In this document: piece by piece, positions 1-5,868 of the stretch
How positions within the stretch are numbered: position 1 is the first letter of the stretch
Layout: each line of letters starts with the position of its first letter
NCBI GenBank assembly: GCA_945865705.1
Contig: CAMBEY010000068.1
Location: 1-11,770, forward strand
Source: Candidatus Sulfopaludibacter sp. SbA3
GTDB lineage: Bacteria > Acidobacteriota > Terriglobia > 2-12-FULL-54-10
Direction: 5' to 3'
Length of the DNA stretch: 11,770 bases
Position numbers and translations under genes: made by a program
Notes under the pieces: model-generated
What the model was told of the DNA's origin: nothing
The model's database searches: none
What the model saw: only the letters and a program-made list of their open reading frames with translations

Positions 1-177
1 CCGCTAGCGCGTTTTGCCGCGCTGCTACCCGATCGTACTACCACCGAGTTGGGAGACCTGCGGCAGGATCCCAGACTGGCTCCCAATCTGCGAAATTATG
101 TTGATAAGCTTATAAACTCGAAGCAAAAAGGCAGAGCCTTGCCTAAATCAAGGCAGCTCGACACAGCAACCAGCTAG
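1..177 (+). CDS. C-terminal end of an unidentified protein (partial)
   Basis: Frame 1 is open from the first base of the window to a TAG at 175-177 and encodes the last 58 residues of a protein that begins outside the window. The visible part reads PLARFAALLPDRTTTELGDL and continues with RQDPRLAPNLRNYVDKLI, an amphipathic, probably helical stretch. It ends in a basic, Lys/Arg/Gln-rich tail that looks disordered. I do not recognise the family and assign no function. It reads in the same direction as the TPR gene downstream but is separated from it by about 270 bp, so a shared transcript is not evident. The main support is the continuous reading frame with plausible composition up to a clean stop. 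Confidence 0.5.
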   Translation, partial: PLARFAALLPDRTTTELGDLRQDPRLAPNLRNYVDKLINSKQKGRALPKSRQLDTATS

Positions 178-445
178 GCCAACATAAACGATTCGCGGAA
201 GAGCCAAGCTTTGCAAAGGCGGGAGTCACTGCTGCACCGCTCAAGGCAACGCCATCCATTCTGCGGGCATCTGTTAATATTGATGAGAACCGGCGAAAGG
301 GTTGCGGCGAGGCAGCCTTTGACGAACCGCAAAATAACTATTTCCACTCCACACGATCTATGTTAATTTTTTGGTGGAAATAAGACCCCCATGCCGGGGT
401 ATAGTAATTCGGATATCGGCAATCCAGTTGAAAGGGGTAATTAGG
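178..445. other. Intergenic region upstream of the TPR gene
   Basis: No gene is supported here. A TATAGT hexamer at 400-405 could be a -10 element for the TPR gene, but no convincing -35 lies 16-18 bases upstream. A short C4/G4 hairpin (387-399) abuts it. AAAGGGG at 431-437 is the likely ribosome binding site for the ATG at 446. Confidence 0.4.
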
Positions 446-1720
446 ATGATGAAGGGCAAATTTTTACTTCGCTTGGCTATTATGACTGTCCTGCTGGGAG
501 GTGCCTTGGCAATCCGGCCTGCATGGACGCAGGCACCGGCACAGGAAGCCTCGCCATGGAAGGACCGTGCCGAGTATGACGCCTTCAATGCCATTACTCA
601 GTCTAAGGATCCCGCCCAGATAATCCAGTTGTCGGACAAGTACACGACCGACTACCCGGAGTCCAAGTTTCCAGACAAGATTTTGGAGATGAAGCTCGGC
701 GCCTATCAGGCAACCAATAATGCCGCCAAGATGCAGGAGACCGCTGAGAAATTGCTCACACTCACGCCGAACAATCTGCGTGCACTGATTCTGCTCAGCT
801 ATATGTTCCCACGCTCGGCCAATCCTGCGGCTCCCGATTTTGACGCCCAACTCAGCAAGACCGCTGAAATCGCGGTAAAAGGCGTGGCTGCGGTCGATGC
901 CATGCAGGCTCCTGCAGGCGTGGCGCCTGAGCAGTTTGAAAAACAAAAAGCACAGTCGGCGGCCATCTTCCATCAGACTATCGGATTCGTCGCGTTGCAG
1001 AAGAAGGAATACGACAAGGCACAGACAGAGCTGAAACGAAGCGGCGAAGCCAATCCGAATGACGCTCTGAATTTCTACTGGATGGGACTAGCACACTTGT
1101 CTCCCAAGCCATCCAATTATGATCAGGGTATTTGGTCATTGTCCCGTGCGGTATCCATCACCGGGCCCGGCGCTCTTCCAGAGGCGACCAAGACCAGCGT
1201 GAAAGATTATCTGACAAAAGTCTACGATGCCCGCCATGGCGACACAGATGGCTTGGATGCCGTGCTGGCACAAGCCGCCAGCGCTGCATTCCCGCCCGCT
1301 GACTTCCACGTGAAAAGTATGGAAGAAATGGCGCCCCCACCGGAGCCGGAACCAGAGCCGGTGAAGGTACGCGAACTGACGGTTAAGCCTGAGGACCTGG
1401 AAACCTTCGACGACATTCGCAAGCATCTTCAGGCGGGTGGAGAGAAGGAAGCTGACACTTGGACACTTCTGAAGGGAGCGTCGTTGCCGCTACCGGGCCG
1501 AGTTGTCTCGTCCACCCCTGCCACCGCTCCGCGCACGCTTATGCTGGCCGTCTCGGCAGACGTCGCTGTCGTGGACGGTAAGCATGATCTGGAGGTCAGC
1601 TTGACTGCGCCTGGCCGCGCTTTGAAGAAGGGCGAAGACATCATGGTGGAAGGCGTAATTGATTCCTACACAGCCAAGCCTTTTGTCCTGAAGCTTACTG
1701 GAGCCAAGATCACCAAGTAG
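446..1720 (+). CDS. Exported tetratricopeptide-repeat protein with C-terminal OB-like domain
   Basis: This encodes a 424-residue protein. The N-terminus (MMKGKFLLRLAIMTVLLGGA) has a basic start and a hydrophobic core, then a likely cleavage site near WTQA|PAQEA at about residue 29, so a periplasmic or surface location is inferred. Residues about 35-260 are helical and TPR-like, with segments such as KMQETAEKLLTLTPNNLRAL and EYDKAQTELKRSGEANPNDA separated by Pro/Asn turns. A Pro/Glu linker (APPPEPEPEPVKV) lies near residues 295-307. The last ~110 residues are beta-rich and include GEDIMVEGVIDSYTAKPFVL, which resembles small OB-fold (tRNA_anti-like) modules. The frame extends upstream to a TTG at 371, but AAAGGGG 8 bases before the ATG at 446, followed at once by a signal peptide, favours 446. 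The gene ends 17 bp before a strong terminator and appears monocistronic. Its role is probably scaffolding or protein-protein interaction; the exact function is unknown. Confidence 0.85.
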   Translation: MMKGKFLLRLAIMTVLLGGALAIRPAWTQAPAQEASPWKDRAEYDAFNAITQSKDPAQIIQLSDKYTTDYPESKFPDKILEMKLGAYQATNNAAKMQETAEKLLTLTPNNLRALILLSYMFPRSANPAAPDFDAQLSKTAEIAVKGVAAVDAMQAPAGVAPEQFEKQKAQSAAIFHQTIGFVALQKKEYDKAQTELKRSGEANPNDALNFYWMGLAHLSPKPSNYDQGIWSLSRAVSITGPGALPEATKTSVKDYLTKVYDARHGDTDGLDAVLAQAASAAFPPADFHVKSMEEMAPPPEPEPEPVKVRELTVKPEDLETFDDIRKHLQAGGEKEADTWTLLKGASLPLPGRVVSSTPATAPRTLMLAVSADVAVVDGKHDLEVSLTAPGRALKKGEDIMVEGVIDSYTAKPFVLKLTGAKITK

Positions 1721-1737
1721 GATTCACAACATACAAT

Positions 1738-1785
1738 AAAAGAGCCTTCCTGAACGCTTGCAAATCAGGAAGGCTCTTTTGTTTT
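1738..1785. terminator. Bidirectional intrinsic terminator
   Basis: A perfect 16-bp inverted repeat (1738-1753 against 1765-1780, arm AAAAGAGCCTTCCTGA) encloses an 11-nt loop. On the + strand it is followed by TTTTGTTTT, and on the minus strand it ends in CTTTTATT. It lies between the convergent TPR gene (stop at 1720) and Fis-like gene (stop at 1814) and probably ends both transcripts. Confidence 0.9.
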
Positions 1786-1813
1786 CAATCGAGGTACAGA
1801 ATCAGAGGGGAAG

Positions 1814-2071
1814 CTATTTGGGGCGCTTGGCGCGAGGAGCGCGAGAGGCCGTGGAGCGCGATCCGTTCCGCGCGGCGAGGTGGTATTCCTCCATCTTCCG
1901 ACCGAGCGTGTTGCGGTGCATGCCGAGTGCCTTAGCAGCCTTGGATTGGTTGCCGCCGGACTGCTCCAGAACCTTGCGAATATATTTTTTCTCGAACTCC
2001 GACACCGCATCCTGGAAGAAGACTCCCGTCTCCACCATCTGCGTGATCAATTTTTCGATCAGGTCTCTCAC
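1814..2071 (-). CDS. Small Fis-family helix-turn-helix DNA-binding protein
   Basis: This is an 85-residue protein beginning VRDLIEKLITQMVETGVFFQ with a GTG start. The C-terminal half is a clear Fis-type (HTH_8) domain: EFEKKYIRKVLEQSGGNQ leads into SKAAKALGMHRNTLGRKMEE, with the HTH at about residues 41-62. In order and length it matches E. coli Fis (98 residues): an N-terminal dimerisation helix, then the HTH. It lacks the AAA+ domain of NtrC regulators, so it is a stand-alone Fis-like protein. A Ser/Arg/Lys-rich tail (residues 66-85, ending RAPRAKRPK) extends beyond the point where E. coli Fis stops and could add non-specific DNA contacts. The longer frame from 2152 was rejected because AGAGGAG lies 5 bases before the GTG and the extra residues are not Fis-like. 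The gene starts 67 bp after the purC stop on the same strand, so the two are probably co-transcribed. Targets are unknown. Confidence 0.85.
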   Translation of the reverse strand: MRDLIEKLITQMVETGVFFQDAVSEFEKKYIRKVLEQSGGNQSKAAKALGMHRNTLGRKMEEYHLAARNGSRSTASRAPRAKRPK

Positions 2072-2076
2072 GGCAA

Positions 2077-2083
2077 CTCCTCT
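2077..2083 (-). promoter_or_regulatory. Ribosome binding site that fixes the GTG start of the Fis-like gene
   Basis: On the minus strand AGAGGAG is followed by 5 bases and then GTG at 2071-2069. It is one of the best Shine-Dalgarno matches in the window and places the start 27 codons inside the longest open frame. Confidence 0.75.
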
Positions 2084-2138
2084 AATGTTTCTGCTTCCTG
2101 CACAATCCCTATCAACATCCTTGGCCCCGGCGTGATCC

Positions 2139-3053
2139 CTAGGCCAACTCACGGCCCGTCAATAGACGGAATATTTCCAGATATTTCTGGGTGGTTTTCG
2201 CGACGACGTCGGCTGGCAGTTGCGGCGCTGGCAGCTGCTTATTCCAACCAATCGACTCAACATAGTCGCGGACAAACTGCTTGTCATATGAGGGCTGCGG
2301 TCCGCCCGGCTGATACTGCGCCAGCGGCCAGTAGCGCGAGGAGTCCGGAGTAAGCGCCTCATCGATCAAAATCACTTTACCCTCGCTGCTTCCGTCTTCC
2401 GTGCCAGACTCAATCCCAAACTCGAACTTGGTGTCGGCCAGGATCACGCCACGATCTCGTGCGTAGGCGGAAGCCTTCTGATAGAGAGCAATGCTAACGT
2501 CGCGCAAATGGCTGGCCAAGGTCTTGCCCGCCTGGCTGACCATTTGCTCGAATGAGATATTCTCGTCGTGTCCAGACTGCGCTTTGGTGGCGGGCGTGAA
2601 CATCGGCTCATTAAGCCGGTCGGATTCTCGCAGTCCTGTGGAAAGAGTGATGCCTGCGGTTTGCCCGCTGGCTTTATACTCCTTCCATGCCGAGCCCGAA
2701 AGGTATCCTCGCACCACGCATTCAATCGGTATCGGCCTGGCCTGCTTGACGAACATCGAGCGGCCATCCAGTTGATCGGCGAACTGCGGAAACGGTGCTG
2801 GAAACATAGCCGGGTCGGCCGTCAGCAGATGGTGCGGAATGATGTCCTTCAACAGCTCAAACCAAAAAATCGACAGCTGCGTCAACACTCTCCCCTTTTG
2901 AGGAATGGGCGTGCCGAGGATGCAGTCGTAGGCGGAGATGCGATCGGTGGCCACCATGACCAATCCGCCATCGGCACTGTAGATGTCGCGCACCTTTCCC
3001 CTTGCGACGGGCTGGAGGCCGGGGAAAATAGTCTGTGTCAGGACCATGCTCAT
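2139..3053 (-). CDS. purC: Phosphoribosylaminoimidazole-succinocarboxamide synthase (SAICAR synthetase)
   Basis: This cytoplasmic purine-biosynthesis enzyme joins CAIR and aspartate, using ATP, to give SAICAR. The 304-residue protein belongs to the longer form of the family (similar to yeast Ade1, about 306) rather than the ~237-residue E. coli form. Visible motifs, in order: GKVRDIY in the nucleotide-binding N-terminal lobe; VMVATDRISAYDCILGTPIP; the signature RPIPIECVVRGYLSGSAWKE; LNEPMFTPATKAQSGHDENI; GVILADTKFEFG; and VILIDEALTPDSSRYWP. The C-terminal helix ends in TQKYLEIFRLLTGREL. An in-frame GTG at 3083 is possible, but the ATG at 3053 has AAGGA about 10 bases upstream and the family's start is closer to it; the ATG at 3047 is another option. 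A TAGAAT hexamer at 3146-3141 could be the -10, without a good -35. The Fis-like gene follows on the same strand. No other pur gene is in the window. Confidence 0.97.
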   Translation of the reverse strand: MSMVLTQTIFPGLQPVARGKVRDIYSADGGLVMVATDRISAYDCILGTPIPQKGRVLTQLSIFWFELLKDIIPHHLLTADPAMFPAPFPQFADQLDGRSMFVKQARPIPIECVVRGYLSGSAWKEYKASGQTAGITLSTGLRESDRLNEPMFTPATKAQSGHDENISFEQMVSQAGKTLASHLRDVSIALYQKASAYARDRGVILADTKFEFGIESGTEDGSSEGKVILIDEALTPDSSRYWPLAQYQPGGPQPSYDKQFVRDYVESIGWNKQLPAPQLPADVVAKTTQKYLEIFRLLTGRELA

Positions 3054-3197
3054 CAGGGAAGCGTCCTTAATCGTAAAACCCACGGGTACAACTTTGTTTC
3101 CTCATTAGAGAAGAACTGCGCTCAATTTGAGTGGGGGACTATTCTATGCCAGGACGGCTCGCAGTGGACACGAAAAATACATCCGATTTTTTAGATG

Positions 3198-3236
3198 AAA
3201 AAAAGGAATTTTGGGACTTGATGTCACCAAAATTCC
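3198..3236 (-). terminator. Intrinsic terminator after the zinc-ribbon gene
   Basis: A perfect 10-bp inverted repeat, GGAATTTTGG at 3205-3214 and CCAAAATTCC at 3227-3236, encloses a 12-nt loop. Seven A on the + strand (3198-3204) give seven U after the stem on the minus strand. It lies about 90 bp past the zinc-ribbon stop and upstream of purC, so it separates the long minus-strand series from the purC pair. Confidence 0.8.
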
Positions 3237-3324
3237 GTGATTGAAAAGTAGGGGAAGTATTGCCGAAAATGCTTGCGAAAAATGTTTCTTTGCGTTTAAG
3301 GGCGGTCCATTCTACGAGATTACA

Positions 3325-3630
3325 TCACGAAGAAAACAGGCCGCGCACTTTACCGAGCACTCCCTTGGGCCGCTCCGTCAACTTCACCAGCTCGCCATCA
3401 TCAAGGAAGATGCCCCGGCAGGACGGGCAGATATCCACGGTAATAGATTCGAACGTCTCTTCGTGCAGTTCGGTCCCGCACTTCGGGCAATGCATGTAGT
3501 GCAGTTCCTTCAGCCTGTTTTTCTCCTCGTCCGCTATTCCCGCCGCACGCTTCACTTGCGCGTCCAGACGCTTCTGGGCTTCCACCCGTGCAAAATATTC
3601 GTTCTCCGGCTCACTCGGTTTCTCAATCAT
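3325..3630 (-). CDS. Small zinc-ribbon protein (zf-TFIIB type)
   Basis: This 101-residue protein has an acidic, helical N-terminus (residues 1-44, probably a coiled coil: EYFARVEAQKRLDAQVKRAA) and a C-terminal zinc ribbon. Four cysteines form two CxxC knuckles: C48-x2-C51 (HCPKCGTEL) and C68-x2-C71 (DICPSCRGIFLDDGELVKL). The second knuckle with CPSCRGIFLDDGEL is typical of the bacterial zf-TFIIB domain. Members usually bind one zinc; their cellular role is mostly unknown and the name does not imply a transcription function. The start is secure: AAGGAG at 3642-3637 precedes the ATG by 6 bases. It lies 68 bp after the MetE-like gene and just before a terminator, so it is probably the last gene of that transcript. 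Confidence 0.88.
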   Translation of the reverse strand: MIEKPSEPENEYFARVEAQKRLDAQVKRAAGIADEEKNRLKELHYMHCPKCGTELHEETFESITVDICPSCRGIFLDDGELVKLTERPKGVLGKVRGLFSS

Positions 3631-3698
3631 CGTTTTCTCCTTCTTTGCAAATTCCTGGGGGATTGTCGGCTCCGCTCCCTCTTACTATGAGGCACCCG

Positions 3699-4712
3699 TT
3701 AACCACAAAAGCTGTTGCGAATCGCCACCAACTGCCTAAGCTTTGCCAGCGCGTGATCGCGCGGTAAGGACCCAAGCCCCGCCGACGGACTCAGGTAACA
3801 CTCCGATGCACTAACGTTGGGCAGAATTTTCGCGAGCGACTCCGCTACTGCGCCCGTCTCCTCTAGTGTCGCATTGCCTCCATCCAACAAACCCAATCCC
3901 AATGCCTTGGCAGGTTTGGCGGCGGCGACCTGATCGACCAGTTTCGGACGGCAGGTAAAGTCGAGAGCCAGCACATCAGCCGGCAGAGCCAGCAGATCAC
4001 CAAGAATTGGCCCGGGGTCGCCAAGAAATACGTTTAATACCAACTTGGCGTTTCCCTTGGCGGTAGCCAATCTACGCCAGCACGCAGCCATAATGCGCAG
4101 ATCGTTAGGCTGGCGGTCCTTAAGGATGGCAGGCTCGTCAATCTGGATGACGGTGGCGCCGGCGGTTGCTAGTTCGCGCACCTCGCATACCAACGCCTCA
4201 TTGTAATCCACGACCAAACGCGCGAAATCCTTCTGATAATGTGGGTCAAGGACCAGAGAATGTCTCGCAAGAGTCAGCGCGCCGGTCATGACTGGCTTTA
4301 CCGGCCTGGAACTGGCTGTACGGGCCATCTCGAATTCCGGGCGCAGTACAGGCACTGCCCACGCAAACGGCCCTCGGATCACTGGCTGGCGAATGTATAA
4401 ATTGGTATCAAAAAAGCGCAGTGAGCCGTTGATCGAAACATTCGTCAATTTTCCAGCCACGTGCGAGATGGGGTCATACCAGCGAATCTGTCCATCGGTA
4501 ACCAGATCAAGCCCGCTATCAGCCTGATCTTTGATGGCCAGTCGAGTGAGCATATCCTCGGTTGCACCCAGGGTTGCACCCAGGGTTGCGCCCAGCTCAG
4601 ATTTGGCCTTATTTCCGCTCTCAACCCGGGCGGTAGTCTGCCGCAACAACGACCATTCCGGCGTTGAGTCGATTCGGGGGTAACTGCCCGCGTTCGTAGC
4701 TATTAATTGCAT
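3699..4712 (-). CDS. MetE-like (cobalamin-independent methionine synthase fold) protein lacking zinc ligands
   Basis: This is a 337-residue protein matching the C-terminal catalytic TIM barrel of MetE, the size of the short 'core' enzymes. Family landmarks are NAGSYPR (residues 8-13), SGLDLVTDGQIRWYDP (66-81), KPVMTGALTLA (139-149), VIQIDEPAI (188-196) and SPSAGLGSLPR (308-318). Methionine synthases bind homocysteine through a zinc held by His, Cys, Glu and Cys. Here HVCxG reads NVFLG (N227, F229), the following Glu position is D251 (LALDF), and PDCGL reads PSAGL (A311). All four ligands therefore appear replaced, so standard methionine synthase activity is doubtful although the barrel and DEP motif remain. 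A 12-bp tandem repeat gives LGATLGATLGAT at residues 40-51. No strong ribosome binding site precedes the ATG. The gene follows mqnD by 107 bp on the same strand. The fold is confident; the reaction is unknown. Confidence 0.82.
   Translation of the reverse strand: MQLIATNAGSYPRIDSTPEWSLLRQTTARVESGNKAKSELGATLGATLGATEDMLTRLAIKDQADSGLDLVTDGQIRWYDPISHVAGKLTNVSINGSLRFFDTNLYIRQPVIRGPFAWAVPVLRPEFEMARTASSRPVKPVMTGALTLARHSLVLDPHYQKDFARLVVDYNEALVCEVRELATAGATVIQIDEPAILKDRQPNDLRIMAACWRRLATAKGNAKLVLNVFLGDPGPILGDLLALPADVLALDFTCRPKLVDQVAAAKPAKALGLGLLDGGNATLEETGAVAESLAKILPNVSASECYLSPSAGLGSLPRDHALAKLRQLVAIRNSFCG
4560..4595. repeat. Three tandem copies of a 12-bp unit inside the MetE-like gene
   Basis: GGTTGCACCCAG occurs twice (4560-4571, 4572-4583), followed by GGTTGCGCCCAG (4584-4595), which differs by one base. 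The unit is a multiple of three and encodes repeated Leu-Gly-Ala-Thr without disturbing the frame. It looks like a slippage-type expansion in a helical segment. Confidence 0.92.
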
Positions 4713-4819
4713 CTACTAGCTATCTGTTCCGTCTTGCCCTTGCACCAATTTTGTCTTGAGCAATTCACATCGCGCACAAATGAAGCCACCGCAACGCCTA
4801 CTAACTCATGCTCACGAAC

Positions 4820-5653
4820 CTAGTATTCCACGGCTGGCCGGTTGGGAATCAATCCGCGTTCAAAGGCCAGATCGAAAAGCTTCTCGATGCCCTTCTTCCC
4901 GTCATCGCCATATTTCAGCGTGTAGGAGTTGACGTACATTCCCACAAAGCGATCCGCCAATTCTGTTTCCAGGTCCCGGGCAAATTGCATGGCGTACGCC
5001 AGAGCTTCCTGGCGATGGTCAAGCGCGTACTGCACGCTATCATGCAGGAGGCGGGCCATCTCGGCGCGCAGTTCAGGAGAAAACGTCCGCCGGATGCCAT
5101 TGCCCCCCAAGGGCAGCGGCAGAGAGAACTTTTCCTTCCACCACTTTCCCATATCCAGAACACAGTGGACAGCTTGCCGTCGGTAGGTGAGCTGACCTTC
5201 ATGAATCAGCAAGCCAGCGTCCACGCTGCCTTCCTGCACCGCATCCAGTATCTTATCGAAAGGAACCACCACGGGCTTAAAGTCCGGCTCGTAAATCTTC
5301 AAGACCAGGTACGCAGTGGTCAGCAGGCCGGGCACGGCAATCTTCTTTCCGCGCAGGTCGGAAGCCTGCATGGAAGAGCGCTGTGAAACGACCATCGGAC
5401 CGTAGCCATCGCCGAGGCTCCCGCCACAGGGCATCAAGCAATACTTGTCCGCAATGTAAGGGTAGGCATGGAACGAGATGGCGGTCAGATCCCAGACCCC
5501 TTCGTGCGCCTCCTGATTGAGCTTCTCAATGTCCTTTAAAGTGTGCTGAAAGGAGAGCGTGGGGGAGGTAACTTTGCTCGTCGCCAACGCATAGAACATG
5601 AATGCGTCGTCGGAGTCCGGGCTGTGGGCAATCGTAATTTCTTGTTTAGACAT
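4820..5653 (-). CDS. mqnD: 1,4-dihydroxy-6-naphthoate synthase (futalosine menaquinone pathway)
   Basis: MqnD converts cyclic de-hypoxanthine futalosine to 1,4-dihydroxy-6-naphthoate in the futalosine route to menaquinone. The 277-residue cytoplasmic protein has the family's periplasmic-binding-protein-like fold and length (T. thermophilus MqnD is about 270). Motifs: IAHSPDSDDAFMFYAL (residues 8-23), DIEKLNQEA (41-49), WDLTAISFHAYPYI (54-67), GGSLGDGYGPMVV (77-89), KKIAVPGLLTTAYLVL (103-118) and LLIHEGQLTY (148-157). H151 in the last motif corresponds to the catalytic His (His145 in T. thermophilus). The IHEGQ motif and DAFMFYAL favour MqnD over its relative MqnA. The N-terminus is short and fits the family although no strong Shine-Dalgarno precedes the ATG. 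No other mqn gene is visible nearby, so the pathway must be dispersed. The MetE-like gene follows on the same strand with no obvious shared role. Confidence 0.93.
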   Translation of the reverse strand: MSKQEITIAHSPDSDDAFMFYALATSKVTSPTLSFQHTLKDIEKLNQEAHEGVWDLTAISFHAYPYIADKYCLMPCGGSLGDGYGPMVVSQRSSMQASDLRGKKIAVPGLLTTAYLVLKIYEPDFKPVVVPFDKILDAVQEGSVDAGLLIHEGQLTYRRQAVHCVLDMGKWWKEKFSLPLPLGGNGIRRTFSPELRAEMARLLHDSVQYALDHRQEALAYAMQFARDLETELADRFVGMYVNSYTLKYGDDGKKGIEKLFDLAFERGLIPNRPAVEY

Positions 5654-5743
5654 GGGCTTTACTTAACTGCTTTCTTGTTCTTATTAATTTGGTCTATGGC
5701 GTGCCGGCATTCGACCACGGGTCAACGCAGACCGTGTTTACAT

Positions 5744-5761
5744 GGCCACCGATTGGTGGCC
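5744..5761. repeat. Short perfect hairpin between the carbamoyltransferase and mqnD
   Basis: GGCCACC and GGTGGCC form a 7-bp perfect stem with a 4-nt loop in the 215-bp gap 5654-5868. The next bases (CCACCAG) could also pair with GGTGG, giving an alternative fold. There is no U-run on either strand, so it is not a standard intrinsic terminator. Nothing else is evident in this gap. Confidence 0.5.
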
Positions 5762-5868
5762 CCACCAGTTCTCTGGCAAAAGCTGTGCTGAAAGTCTCTA
5801 TTGTACTGGGTTTCCGTGCTGAAGAGCCAGTTCAGATTACATTTTCTTGACTGCTTCTCGACGGGGAC

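Noticed and set aside
400..405. TATAGT considered as a promoter for the TPR gene
   Set aside because: No acceptable -35 at normal spacing; noted in the intergenic description but not called as a promoter.
371..445. N-terminal extension of the TPR protein from TTG at 371
   Set aside because: No ribosome binding site before the TTG. AAAGGGG and a signal peptide mark the ATG at 446, and the extension would bury the signal sequence.
464..973. Minus-strand open frame of 169 codons inside the TPR gene
   Set aside because: It lies entirely under a well-supported gene, has no family motifs, and its Cys/Arg/Leu-rich composition is typical of an antisense shadow.
2568..3194. Plus-strand open frame of 208 codons across purC
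   Set aside because: It overlaps purC, whose identity is certain, and shows no recognisable domain.
5744..5761. Hairpin considered as the terminator of the carbamoyltransferase transcript
   Set aside because: No U-run follows on either strand, so it is listed only as an inverted repeat.
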